From: Burkholderia puraquae
GTDB taxonomy: Bacteria; Pseudomonadota; Gammaproteobacteria; Burkholderiales; Burkholderiaceae
Assembly: GCF_002099195.1 (NCBI RefSeq)
Contig: NZ_NBYX01000034.1
Location: 1 to 60,296 of the forward strand
Direction of reading: 5' to 3'
DNA length: 60,296 nucleotides
Both the position numbers and the translations under genes were made by a program. The notes under the pieces are model-generated. The model did no database searches and was not told where the DNA came from. It worked only from the letters and a program-made list of their open reading frames with translations. Below, in pieces: positions 27,299 through 35,530 of the stretch (its first letter is position 1; each line of letters starts with the position of its first letter).

Positions 27299-28213
27299 CT
27301 AGGCCCGGTCGAGCAGGTCGACGAGCAGCCTGGCCCCGTCGGCCCCCTTCGTGGAATCGGTCCACAGCCGGTCGATCATCTTCCGGTACATCGCGACGGC
27401 ATCCGCCGACGTGGTGATCGTCGCGATGCCGGTACGAATGTTCGGCAGCTCGCCGAGCCGGAACGGCGATACCGCGATATGCGCGCTGTCGTCGTCCTCG
27501 AAGATCTGGAAGGTCTCGTTCGGCAGGTTGTCGCTGACGATGCCGATCCGCACGCCTTTCGCATCGTCCTCGAGCATCCCGACGATCCGCATCACTTCCC
27601 GGCGCGCGGCGAGCTTGCGCTCGAGCTGCACGCCCGGCGGCAACCCGAGGCGGCCGACCAGGCCGTGGTGCAGGAACTGCTCGATCTGGCGCAGCCCGAT
27701 CAGGCTCGTCACGTTCAGCGGTGCGCGCCGGAACGCGGCTTTCCGATCCGCGAGGATCGCCATCACTTTCGACAGCGTCTGCCGCCACGCGGCATCGGTC
27801 AGCGACGGCGGGATGCTTTCCTCGAGCATCTGGCGCAGCCAGCCTTCGTAATCGTCGGAAGTCAGCAGGAACGAGAACGGATCGAAATGCGCGAAGATCC
27901 GCTGCGAGCGGCTCTCGATCTGCCGCATGCGCTCGAAATAGCTGATCGCCGAATCGTGATACTCGACCTCGACGCCCATCAGGTTCGCGAGCGACACGCC
28001 GAACAGCGCGGCGAGCCGCTCGAGCGTATCGATCTTTACAATCTCGCCACGTTCGAGCTTGTAGACCGCCGCGCGCGAGATGTTCAGGCGCTCGGCGACA
28101 TCCTCGCTGCGCAACTCGGCAGCCATCCGGTACGCGCGCAAGCGCTCGCCAATGCTGTCGAAGTCGAAGCGCGCGCCGCGCAGACGCGTTTTTCGGGAAC
28201 CGGCGGTGGACAT
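27299..28213 (-). CDS. XRE-family transcriptional regulator of the adjacent catabolic cluster
   Basis: A 304-residue protein with an N-terminal HTH (IGERLRAYRMAAELRSEDV, RLNISRAAVYKLERGE, about residues 20-75). A long C-terminal domain of unknown type follows, with LPPGVQLERKLAARREV and ATITTSADAVAMYRKM, presumably an effector-sensing or oligomerisation module. ATG 28213 has AAGAGG upstream; a longer frame starts at 28252. It is divergent from the porin. Palindromes GTCTA-N6-TAGAC found in front of several genes of the cluster are candidate binding sites. Confidence 0.8.
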   Translation of the reverse strand: MSTAGSRKTRLRGARFDFDSIGERLRAYRMAAELRSEDVAERLNISRAAVYKLERGEIVKIDTLERLAALFGVSLANLMGVEVEYHDSAISYFERMRQIESRSQRIFAHFDPFSFLLTSDDYEGWLRQMLEESIPPSLTDAAWRQTLSKVMAILADRKAAFRRAPLNVTSLIGLRQIEQFLHHGLVGRLGLPPGVQLERKLAARREVMRIVGMLEDDAKGVRIGIVSDNLPNETFQIFEDDDSAHIAVSPFRLGELPNIRTGIATITTSADAVAMYRKMIDRLWTDSTKGADGARLLVDLLDRA

Positions 28214-28312
28214 GAAGTACCTCTTGGTGGCGGGTGAAAAATCGACAGACACCGGGTTGCGCGACCGCGCCGTGCGGCCATCCTGCCGGAGGCATCGCGA
28301 AGATCGATGTTT

Positions 28313-28328
28313 GTCTATTTTTTTGTAT
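28313..28328. promoter_or_regulatory. Half-conserved copy of the XRE-cluster operator near the regulator
   Basis: GTCTATTTTTTTGTAT keeps the left arm GTCTA completely but only two of five right-arm positions relative to GTCTAAATATTTAGAC. It lies 99 bases upstream of the XRE start, where an autoregulatory site would be expected. Weak on its own. Confidence 0.3.
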
Positions 28329-28436
28329 CGGGTATTTTAACGTAGCCGACAACGGATGCTCGCACACCTGCGGCTTGCGCTCGTCTTGTGTGCGGTAACG
28401 GCCTGCGACCGGACCGTGTCCGTGCGCGTGCACATC

Positions 28437-28452
28437 GTCTAAATATTTGGAC
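28437..28452. promoter_or_regulatory. Candidate XRE operator upstream of the porin
   Basis: GTCTAAATATTTGGAC matches the perfect palindrome at 29696 at 15 of 16 positions. It ends 93 bases before the porin start. It lies in the 332-base divergent region (28214-28545) between the XRE gene and the porin. Confidence 0.65.
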
Positions 28453-28545
28453 GAACGGCGAGCGCGCAGACGCTGTCGGCGATAGAGGCATCGCACCTTC
28501 CAGACATTCCCACGTGCCGGCCCATTGCGCCGGGAGGAGAAAAGC

Positions 28546-29619
28546 ATGACGTTGCGCACCCCGTGCGCCCGATTTCGGGCAGGATTCCTGATGGCTGGCG
28601 CGGCAGGCGCCATTGGCATCGCGCCGCTCGCGCACGCGCAGTCGAGCGTGACGCTGTACGGCGTCGCCGACGCTTTCGTCGGTTCGGTGAAGCAACCCGG
28701 CGGGCGTACGGCGCTCGTGCAGTCGGGCGGCGGGATGACGACGTCGTTCTGGGGGCTCGGCGGCAGCGAGGATCTCGGCAACGGCAACAAGGCGTTCTTC
28801 GTGCTCGAAAGCTACTTTCAACCGCAAAGCGGCGCGTACGGCCGCTACGCCGGGGACAGCCTGTTTTCGCGCAATGCGTACGCGGGATTGCAGTCGCGGC
28901 TCGGCCAGCTTCGTCTTGGCCGGATCACGACGCCGCTGTATCTCGCGACGATCCAGTTCAACCCGCTGTTCAATTCGTACACGTTCTCGCCGATGATCTT
29001 CCACACGTTCAAGGGCGTGGGCGCCGAGGGCGTGGTCGGCGATTCGGCGTGGAACAACGCGCTCGCCTATACGAGCCCGACGTTCGGCGGATTCAATGCG
29101 GGGGGGCTGTATGCACTCGGCAATACGGCCGGCCGGAACGGCGCGAAGAAATGGAGCGTCAACGCGAACTACGCGCGCGGCGCGTTCGCGGCCGCCGTGG
29201 TCTTCCAGTACGTGAATTTCAGCGCGACGCCTGGCGATCTCGACGGCGCGCTCGCCGCGGCGCCGGGCCTGTCGAGCCAGCGCACGGTGCAGGTCGGCGC
29301 GTTGTACGACTGGCGTGTCGTGAAGCTGTTCGCGCAGTACATGAACGTCGCGAACCGCGCGCAGCGCGGCAACTTCCACGGCGATACGCTGCAGGCCGGC
29401 GTCAGCGTGCCGATCGGCGTGGGTTCGCTGCTGGCGAGCTACGCGTATACGCATTCGAGCGGGGCGCTCGCCGACGGCGCGCATCGCAGCACCGCCGCGC
29501 TCGGCTACGACTATCTGCTGTCGAAGCGCACCGACCTCTATTCGGCGATCAAGGTCGATCACGTCGGCGGGATGTCGACCGGGATCACGTACGGCGCGGG
29601 CCTGCGCACGCGTTTCTGA
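28546..29619 (+). CDS. Outer-membrane porin (Gram-negative trimeric type, Burkholderia OmpC-like)
   Basis: A 357-residue beta-barrel porin. The signal peptide ends in APLAHA before QSSVTLYGVAD, the hallmark of beta-proteobacterial porins. Other signatures are FWGLGGSEDLGNGNKAFF, the FSRNAYAGLQSRLGQLRLGR strand and the terminal phenylalanine in GAGLRTRF. GGGAGGAG precedes the ATG. As first gene of the cluster with an upstream palindromic operator, it likely forms a substrate-induced uptake channel for the compound degraded by the downstream enzymes. Confidence 0.92.
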   Translation: MTLRTPCARFRAGFLMAGAAGAIGIAPLAHAQSSVTLYGVADAFVGSVKQPGGRTALVQSGGGMTTSFWGLGGSEDLGNGNKAFFVLESYFQPQSGAYGRYAGDSLFSRNAYAGLQSRLGQLRLGRITTPLYLATIQFNPLFNSYTFSPMIFHTFKGVGAEGVVGDSAWNNALAYTSPTFGGFNAGGLYALGNTAGRNGAKKWSVNANYARGAFAAAVVFQYVNFSATPGDLDGALAAAPGLSSQRTVQVGALYDWRVVKLFAQYMNVANRAQRGNFHGDTLQAGVSVPIGVGSLLASYAYTHSSGALADGAHRSTAALGYDYLLSKRTDLYSAIKVDHVGGMSTGITYGAGLRTRF

Positions 29620-29695
29620 CGCAGGCATCGCGATGCGAGGCTTCCCGGTTTACCCCGATACATCGGACGCTTGCATTCCGTTTTTGATGCGGGTA

Positions 29696-29711
29696 GTCTA
29701 AATATTTAGAC
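29696..29711. promoter_or_regulatory. Perfect palindromic operator GTCTAAATATTTAGAC
   Basis: A perfect 16-base palindrome directly abutting the ribosome-binding site GAGGAGG (from 29712) of the small gene at 29724. Binding here would block the promoter or translation start. A plausible -35-like TTGCAT occurs at 29671-29676. It is the best copy of a motif that recurs in front of other genes of this cluster. Confidence 0.75.
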
Positions 29712-29723
29712 GAGGAGGAAAGC

Positions 29724-30047
29724 ATGAACCTTATGGACGCCACGCAGTGGCTGGCACAGGACATCGTCGGCTTTTCCGACATTCACCGGTTCGCGACACG
29801 CTGCCGGGACGCGGCGGCGCCGCACGGGCGGGAATCGGCAGCGCTGGTGCTGCTCGCACAGGCGGCCGCGACGTTCGCCGAACGGCAGGAGGGTGTGGCG
29901 GTCTGCACGGAGACCGTGCAGGCGTTTCTCGCCGAACTGCGCGAGCACGCGCGGCGGCTGAGCGATGCGAGCGGGTGCTCGGACGATGCGCTGCTCGCGG
30001 CGCTCAACGGCTTCGCCGCGCAGGTGTCGAAGGAACTGGTCGTCTGA
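29724..30047 (+). CDS. Small protein of unknown function in the XRE cluster
   Basis: A 107-residue, mostly helical, soluble protein (MNLMDATQWLAQDIVGFS, RRLSDASGCSDDALLAALNG). It has a very good ribosome-binding site, and its promoter or leader carries the perfect palindrome. No family is recognised. Placement between porin and transporter, under the same operator type, suggests an accessory or sensing role in the same pathway. Confidence 0.7.
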   Translation: MNLMDATQWLAQDIVGFSDIHRFATRCRDAAAPHGRESAALVLLAQAAATFAERQEGVAVCTETVQAFLAELREHARRLSDASGCSDDALLAALNGFAAQVSKELVV

Positions 30048-30124
30048 TGCGCGACGCCGGCGCGAATCCGCCCGGGCCACGCCCTTAAGCTGTGCGATGC
30101 CGACGATCGGGTTGTGGTCCGTCT

Positions 30125-30140
30125 GTCTAAAAAAAACGAC
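30125..30140. promoter_or_regulatory. Candidate XRE operator upstream of the MFS gene
   Basis: GTCTAAAAAAAACGAC has the complete left arm GTCTA and three of five right-arm positions of the palindrome family. It ends 58 bases before the MFS start, in the 151-base gap after the small gene. Confidence 0.45.
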
Positions 30141-30198
30141 AAACGACCGCGAGGCGGACCGCCGGCATCGATATCCCCTCCTCACGATACGGACAATC

Positions 30199-31446
30199 AT
30201 GGAAGCGAACCTTCGATCCTCCGCGGCCGCGCCCGCCGGCGCACCGCCCGAGCGGGTGTCGCGCTACGCATGGAAAGTGCTGGCCGGCTCGGCCATCGGC
30301 TATGCGATGGACGGCTTCGACCTGCTGATCCTCGGCTTCATGCTGCCGGCAATTGCGGCGTCGCTGCACCTCGGCGCGCAGCAGGCGGGGGCGCTCGTCA
30401 CGTGGACGCTGGTCGGCGCGGTCGCGGGCGGCGTGATTTTCGGCGCGCTCAGCGATCGCTACGGCCGCGTGCGCGTGCTGACCTGGACGATCCTGCTTTT
30501 CGCGGTGTTCACCGGGCTGTGCGCGTTCGCACAGGGCTTCTGGGATCTGCTCGCGTACCGGACCATCGCCGGCATCGGCCTCGGCGGCGAATTCGGCATC
30601 GGCATGGCGCTCGCGGCCGAAGCATGGCCTGCAGCCAAGCGCGCCCGCGTGTCGTCGTACGTGGCGCTCGGCTGGCAGAGCGGCGTGCTCGCGGCGTCGC
30701 TCCTGACGCCGCTGCTGCTGCAGAGCGTCGGCTGGCGCGGCATGTTCGCGATCGGCGTGCTGCCCGCGATCGTCGCCTGGGTGCTGCGCAACAAGCTGCA
30801 CGAGCCGGAAGTGTTCGTCCGGAGCCCGCAACCGGCGCGCACGGGCGCGCGCTTCCGGCTGCTGTTCGCCGACGCGCGCACGACCCGCACGAGCATCGGC
30901 ATCGTCGTGCTGTGCGCGGTGCAGAACTTCGGCTACTACGGGATCATGATCTGGATGCCGACGTTCCTGTCGAAGCAGCTCGGCTTCTCGCTGACGAAAT
31001 CCGGATTGTGGACCGCCGTGACCGTGCTCGGGATGATGGCCGGCGTCTGGTTGTTCGGACACCTGGCCGACCGGATCGGCCGCAAGCCGACGTTCCTGCT
31101 GTACCAGCTCGGCGCGGTGGCGATGGTGTTCACGTATTCGCGGCTGACGGACCCGGCCACGATGCTGTGGGCCGGCGCGCTGATGGGTATGTTCGTGAAC
31201 GGCATGGTCGGCGGCTACGGCACGCTGATGTCCGAAGCGTACCCGACCGCGGTGCGGGCGACCGCGCAGAACGTGCTGTGGAACGTCGGCCGTGCGATCG
31301 GCGGCCTCGGGCCGCTCGTCGTCGGCGCGCTCGCCGCGCGCTATTCGTTTCAGATCGCGATCGCGATGCTGGCCGCGCTGTACGTGCTCGACATGATCGT
31401 CACGGTCACGCTGATTCCGGAACTGAAGGACCGCGCGCTCGACTGA
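30199..31446 (+). CDS. MFS transporter, aromatic acid:H+ symporter-like
   Basis: A 415-residue twelve-helix MFS carrier. Typical AAHS/SHS motifs are GYAMDGFDLLILGFMLPAI near the start (with the DGFD signature), GALSDRYGRVRVL after helix 2, and GHLADRIGRKPTFLL in the second half. AAHS members take up aromatic or small carboxylic acids. The ATG at 30199 has only a weak GGA upstream; no better start is visible. It begins a unit with the PyrK-like, DHOD-like and hydrolase genes. Confidence 0.88.
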   Translation: MEANLRSSAAAPAGAPPERVSRYAWKVLAGSAIGYAMDGFDLLILGFMLPAIAASLHLGAQQAGALVTWTLVGAVAGGVIFGALSDRYGRVRVLTWTILLFAVFTGLCAFAQGFWDLLAYRTIAGIGLGGEFGIGMALAAEAWPAAKRARVSSYVALGWQSGVLAASLLTPLLLQSVGWRGMFAIGVLPAIVAWVLRNKLHEPEVFVRSPQPARTGARFRLLFADARTTRTSIGIVVLCAVQNFGYYGIMIWMPTFLSKQLGFSLTKSGLWTAVTVLGMMAGVWLFGHLADRIGRKPTFLLYQLGAVAMVFTYSRLTDPATMLWAGALMGMFVNGMVGGYGTLMSEAYPTAVRATAQNVLWNVGRAIGGLGPLVVGALAARYSFQIAIAMLAALYVLDMIVTVTLIPELKDRALD

Positions 31447-31485
31447 CGCGCGTGCCTCCCGCCCAACCGTAACGAGGAGAGAACG

Positions 31486-32352
31486 ATGGACGTGATCGAC
31501 GGGGCGCGCGCCTGCGCGCAGCCGTGGGCGGCCACGGTCGCCACGCACGCGTGCGACGTGGTCGCCCATCGCGCGGTGAACCGGCGCTATCGCTATCTGC
31601 GCGTGCGCGCCGACGCGCCGCTCGAGAGTGTCACGCAGGCCGGCCAGTTCTATCAGCTCGTCTGCCCCGTCAGCGATCTGCACCGGCCATTCCTGCCGCG
31701 CCCGATGAGCGTGTACGGCGTCGGCCCCGGCGCCGGCGAAATCGAGTTCCTGTACAACGTGACCGGCGAAGGCACGCGTGCGCTCGCGCAGCTCGGCGTC
31801 GGCGCGCGGCTGTCGATCGTCGGGCCGCTCGGCCGCCCGTTCACGCTCGACGCCGGTGCGCGACGGCTGCTGCTCGTCGCGCGCGGCGTCGGTCTCGCGA
31901 CGATGGCGCCGCTCGTGCAGCGCGCGGCGCGGGCGGGCATCGCGCTGACGGTCGTGATGTCGGCGCGCACGCCGGACGACCTGATGACCGCGGAATTCCT
32001 GCGCGGCGCGCCGGCCGACGTGCATGCGGTGTTCGACAGCGACGGCTCGTCGGCGGTCTCGAACGTGGACGCGCTGCTGCGCGCCGCGATCGCGCGCGAT
32101 CGGCCGGACGCGGTCTACACGTGCGGCTCGCAACGGTTGCTCGCGCTGCTGCAGCGCGTGCTCGCCGGCCATCCGTCGATGCGCGGCGAGGTCGCGCTCG
32201 AGCAGCGGATGGCATGCGGGATGGGCGTCTGCCTGTCGTGCGTGCGGATGTTCGACGACGGCGCGACCCGCGCATTCCGGCGCGTGTGCCGCGAGGGCCC
32301 GGTGTTCGCGATTCGCGACGTGGTGACGGAGGTGGAGGTGGAAGTTGGCTGA
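31486..32352 (+). CDS. PyrK-like FAD/[2Fe-2S] electron-transfer subunit
   Basis: A 288-residue protein resembling dihydroorotate dehydrogenase electron-transfer subunits. It has the FAD-binding RPMSVYGVG (RPxS type), a nucleotide loop ARGVGLATMAPL, and the C-terminal cluster CGMGVCLSCVRMF...VCREGPVF, with four cysteines in PyrK spacing. PyrK passes electrons between NAD(H) and the FMN of a class-1B PyrD, and the next gene encodes exactly such a partner. The pair is unlikely to serve pyrimidine synthesis here, given the catabolic neighbours. Confidence 0.85.
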   Translation: MDVIDGARACAQPWAATVATHACDVVAHRAVNRRYRYLRVRADAPLESVTQAGQFYQLVCPVSDLHRPFLPRPMSVYGVGPGAGEIEFLYNVTGEGTRALAQLGVGARLSIVGPLGRPFTLDAGARRLLLVARGVGLATMAPLVQRAARAGIALTVVMSARTPDDLMTAEFLRGAPADVHAVFDSDGSSAVSNVDALLRAAIARDRPDAVYTCGSQRLLALLQRVLAGHPSMRGEVALEQRMACGMGVCLSCVRMFDDGATRAFRRVCREGPVFAIRDVVTEVEVEVG

Positions 32353-33322
32353 CCTGAGCGTACGCGTGGGCGAACTGCGCCTGCGCAATCCCGTGATGCC
32401 GGCATCCGGCTGTTTCGCGATCGAGTATCGCGATGCGCTCGACCTGAGCGGGCTCGGCGCGCTCGTGATCAAGAGCGTGTCGCCCGTCAGCCGCCCGGGC
32501 AACCCGACGCCGCGTGTCGCCGACGCGGGTGACGGCATGCTGAATTCGATCGGCATTCCGAGCCGCGGCATCGACGACTATCTCGAACACGTGCTGCCCG
32601 CGTACACGGGCCACGGCACGCCGGTCGTCGCGTCGGTGTCCGCCGATACGGCGGACGCGTTCGCGCGCGCGTGCGAGGCGCTGTCGCGGCCGGACGTCGC
32701 GGCGATCGAGGCGAACATCTCGTGCCCGAATCTCGAGGCGGACGGCATGGCGTTCGGGATGGACGCGGGCATGACCCGGCAGGTCGTCGACGCGATCCGC
32801 ACGCGCACCGGGCATCCGCTGTGGGTGAAGCTGACGCCGAACGCGGGCAACATCGCGAAGATCGCGCAAGCGGCGCAGGACGCGGGCGCCGATGCGATCG
32901 TGATGGGCAACACGGTGCTCGGCATGTCGATCGACGTGCGCACGCGCCGGCCGTCGCTCGGCAACGTGATGGGCGGCCTGTCCGGGCCGTCGATCAAGCC
33001 GATCGCGCTGCGGCTCGTCCACCAGTGCTACCGCGCCGTGTCGATTCCGGTGATCGGCTGCGGCGGCATCCGGAGCGCCGCCGACGCCATCGAGTTCCTG
33101 CTCGCCGGCGCGAGCGCGGTGCAGGTGGGCACTGCGTCGTTCCGCGATCCGGGCGTGATGCGCACGATCATCGACGGGCTCGAGCAGTTTTGCGCGGACG
33201 AGGGCATCGGCGCGATCGCGTCGCTGACCGGGCAGGTCAGGCTCGACGCGGAGCTGAGCGAGCGCTGGCAGCGCTTTTGCGCGGCGCCGGCGCGCGCGCT
33301 CGGCACGACGGCGGGGGCGTGA
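32345..33322 (+). CDS. Dihydroorotate dehydrogenase-like FMN protein (class 1B)
   Basis: A 325-residue FMN barrel with the class-1B active-site cysteine in EANISCPNLEAD and substrate or FMN motifs GNTVLGMSIDV, GGLSGPSIKPIALR and GCGGIRSAADAIEFL. It starts with TTG at 32345 inside the end of the PyrK-like gene, after the strong GGAGGTGGAGG sequence, so the two are translationally coupled. The enzyme should interconvert a cyclic dihydro compound such as dihydroorotate and its oxidised form. In this context it may act as a ring reductase. Confidence 0.85.
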   Translation: MADLSVRVGELRLRNPVMPASGCFAIEYRDALDLSGLGALVIKSVSPVSRPGNPTPRVADAGDGMLNSIGIPSRGIDDYLEHVLPAYTGHGTPVVASVSADTADAFARACEALSRPDVAAIEANISCPNLEADGMAFGMDAGMTRQVVDAIRTRTGHPLWVKLTPNAGNIAKIAQAAQDAGADAIVMGNTVLGMSIDVRTRRPSLGNVMGGLSGPSIKPIALRLVHQCYRAVSIPVIGCGGIRSAADAIEFLLAGASAVQVGTASFRDPGVMRTIIDGLEQFCADEGIGAIASLTGQVRLDAELSERWQRFCAAPARALGTTAGA

Positions 33323-34638
33323 TGAACGCGCATACCGACAGGCCGGACGCGCCGGCGGACATCGAAGTGCATGACGCGGCGGCGCTGCCGCATGTGGAAC
33401 TGACGGCGCTCGCCGAGCAGTGGTTCGACGAGATCCGCGTGCTGTCGGCCGACGGCGTGGGCGTCACGCGCGAGAGCTACGGCGACAGCGAAACGGCGGC
33501 CGCGCAGCGGCTGGCGGCGCACGCCGAACGCGAGGGCATCGCGGTGCGCGCCGACCGCGCGGCCAACCTAGTCTTCAGCCTGCCCGACGCGGACCCGCAT
33601 GCGCGTGCGATCTGGGTCGGCTCGCATCTCGACTCGGTGCCGCATGGCGGCAACTACGACGGGCTCGCGGGCATCGTCGCGGGGCTGCTGTGCCTCGTCG
33701 CGCAACGGCGCAGCGGCCTCGCGTCGCCGCACCCGTTGAACGTGATCGCGCTGCGCGGCGAAGAGAGCGCCTGGTTCGGCAAGGCCTACATGGGATCGAG
33801 CGCACTGTTCGGCCGGCTGACGCCGGACGATCTCGCGATGAAGCATCGCAGCACCGGCCGCCCGCTGGCCGACTGCATGGCGGCGGCGGGCGTCGACATC
33901 GACGCGGTGCGCTCGCGCAAGCCGCTGTTCGACGTGCGGCGCGCGCATGCGTATCTGGAGCTCCACATCGAGCAGGGGCCCGTGATGGTCGCGCGCGGGC
34001 TGCCGGTCGCGGTCGTGTCCGGCATTCGCGGCAACGTGCGGCACAACTCCATCAGCTGCATCGGCGAGGCCGGCCACTCCGGCGCGGTGCCGCGCGACCT
34101 GCGGCACGACGCGATCTTCGCGGTCGCCGAGCTGATCACGCGGCTCGACGAACACTGGCGCCGGCTGCTCGAACGCAACATCGATCTCGTCGTGACGACC
34201 GGCATCGTGTCGACCGACCAGGACGAGCATTCGATTTCGCGGATTCCCGGCCAGGTGCATTTCAGCTTCGAGGCGCGCAGCGAGAGCACGGAGACGCTCG
34301 ACGTCTTCCATGAGCTGCTGATCGCCGAATGCAATTCGATCGCGCGCGAGCGTGGCGTGCGATTCGATTTCGACCGGCGGTTGGCGAGCGCGCCGGCGCG
34401 GATGGATGCCACCCTGCGCGCCGCGCTTGCCGACGCGTGCACGCGGCTCGACGTGCCGTATGCGACGCTGCCGAGCGGCGCGGGCCACGACGCGGCGCTG
34501 TTCGCGAACGCGGGCGTGCCAAGCGGGATGCTGTTCGTGCGCAACGATCACGGGTCGCACAACCCGCACGAGGCGATGTCGATCGATGATTTCATGCAGG
34601 GCGTGCGCGTGCTCGCCGACACGATTGCGCGGCTGTGA
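33322..34638 (+). CDS. N-carbamoyl-amino acid hydrolase / allantoate amidohydrolase-like, M20 family
   Basis: A 438-residue zinc hydrolase of the AmaB/HyuC type with VGSHLDSVPHGGNYDG, the altered RGEESAWFGKAYMGS, ELHIEQGPVM, EAGHSGAVP and SGAGHDAALFANAG. ATG overlaps the TGA of the DHOD-like gene, so the three are coupled. This family cleaves N-carbamoyl amino acids or ureido acids to the free amine, CO2 and ammonia, which suggests the pathway yields a carbamoyl intermediate. It is clearly distinct from the beta-ureidopropionase at 11552. Confidence 0.87.
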   Translation: MNAHTDRPDAPADIEVHDAAALPHVELTALAEQWFDEIRVLSADGVGVTRESYGDSETAAAQRLAAHAEREGIAVRADRAANLVFSLPDADPHARAIWVGSHLDSVPHGGNYDGLAGIVAGLLCLVAQRRSGLASPHPLNVIALRGEESAWFGKAYMGSSALFGRLTPDDLAMKHRSTGRPLADCMAAAGVDIDAVRSRKPLFDVRRAHAYLELHIEQGPVMVARGLPVAVVSGIRGNVRHNSISCIGEAGHSGAVPRDLRHDAIFAVAELITRLDEHWRRLLERNIDLVVTTGIVSTDQDEHSISRIPGQVHFSFEARSESTETLDVFHELLIAECNSIARERGVRFDFDRRLASAPARMDATLRAALADACTRLDVPYATLPSGAGHDAALFANAGVPSGMLFVRNDHGSHNPHEAMSIDDFMQGVRVLADTIARL

Positions 34639-34695
34639 CCGGCGACACGGGAAGCGATGGCGGCCGACGCGCCGTGGATCCGGAAGGCGTGCGGT

Positions 34696-35256
34696 TCACG
34701 CCGACGGAACGTGTGCGCCCGCGCCGCCTTCCGCGCGGTTCACCTGCGCGAGCACGAATGCATAGACGTCATCGAGCGCCGACACGATGCGCGTGCCGGC
34801 CGCGACGCCATCGAACGCGCTCGCGGGCCCGGTGCAGATCAACGGCTTCGCGAAGCGCGTCGCGAGGCGGATCTCGTCGAGCGTGCCCTTGCTCCCCGGC
34901 AGCGCGACGACGACGTCGCTCGTCAGCACGTTCACGTAGTTGCGGCTCAATGCGTCGTCCGGCGCGTCCGCTTCCTTGCGCGGCAGTGGCGTGACGATAG
35001 GCAGGTCGATGAACGGATTCGGATAGCCGGCGATCGGCACGAAGCCGAACAGCGGGTGCGCTTCGCTCGGCACGATGCCGATCGAGCGGCCGCGGCGCCC
35101 CGGCGTCGTCGCATAGGCGCGCGCGATCGACAGCATCACGCCGCGGCCGGCGCCGGTCAGCAGGTCGAATCCTTGTGCGGCGATCCACGTTCCGAGCGGC
35201 GTCGCCAATTCCGGCCATTCGTTCTTGCCCGAGCCCATCACGCCAATGATCGCCAT
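34696..35256 (-). CDS. LOG/TIGR00725-like Rossmann protein (SLOG superfamily)
   Basis: A 186-residue protein starting MAIIGVMGSGKNEWPELATP with GAGRGVMLSIARAY and the nucleotide motif PGSKGTLDEIRLA, a variant of the PGGxGTxxE signature. LOG proteins are phosphoribohydrolases that release a base from a nucleoside monophosphate; SLOG relatives bind nucleotide ligands. It is encoded opposite to the rest of the cluster and divergent from the Rieske gene. A possible operator-like GTCTTTTTAATTATAC (35317-35332; 8 of 10 arm positions) lies 60 bases upstream. Confidence 0.72.
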   Translation of the reverse strand: MAIIGVMGSGKNEWPELATPLGTWIAAQGFDLLTGAGRGVMLSIARAYATTPGRRGRSIGIVPSEAHPLFGFVPIAGYPNPFIDLPIVTPLPRKEADAPDDALSRNYVNVLTSDVVVALPGSKGTLDEIRLATRFAKPLICTGPASAFDGVAAGTRIVSALDDVYAFVLAQVNRAEGGAGAHVPSA

Positions 35257-35420
35257 CTTGTCCTCCTGGTTGGCCGACGCGCGGCGCGTCGATCTCAGCG
35301 ATCGCGCGTGCCGGTCGTCTTTTTAATTATACACATCGGCCGATTTATGGCGATGCGACGGCGATGACGGGCTGAAAATTGTGGTTTTTCCCGCCTTGCA
35401 TTTTTCCTTCACTTTATTTA

Positions 35421-35436
35421 GTCTAAAAAAATAGAT
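35421..35436. promoter_or_regulatory. Candidate XRE operator upstream of the Rieske oxygenase
   Basis: GTCTAAAAAAATAGAT matches nine of ten arm positions of GTCTA-N6-TAGAC. It ends 94 bases before the Rieske start, almost the same distance as at the porin (93). It lies in the 274-base divergent region 35257-35530. Confidence 0.6.
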
Positions 35437-35530
35437 TTATCGACGGACGTATCGCGACTCGAGGGTTCGCCGGTACGCAGACGTCTCCGGGGCGATACAG
35501 CCCGCTACAACCTGAGAGAGAGGTGTATTC

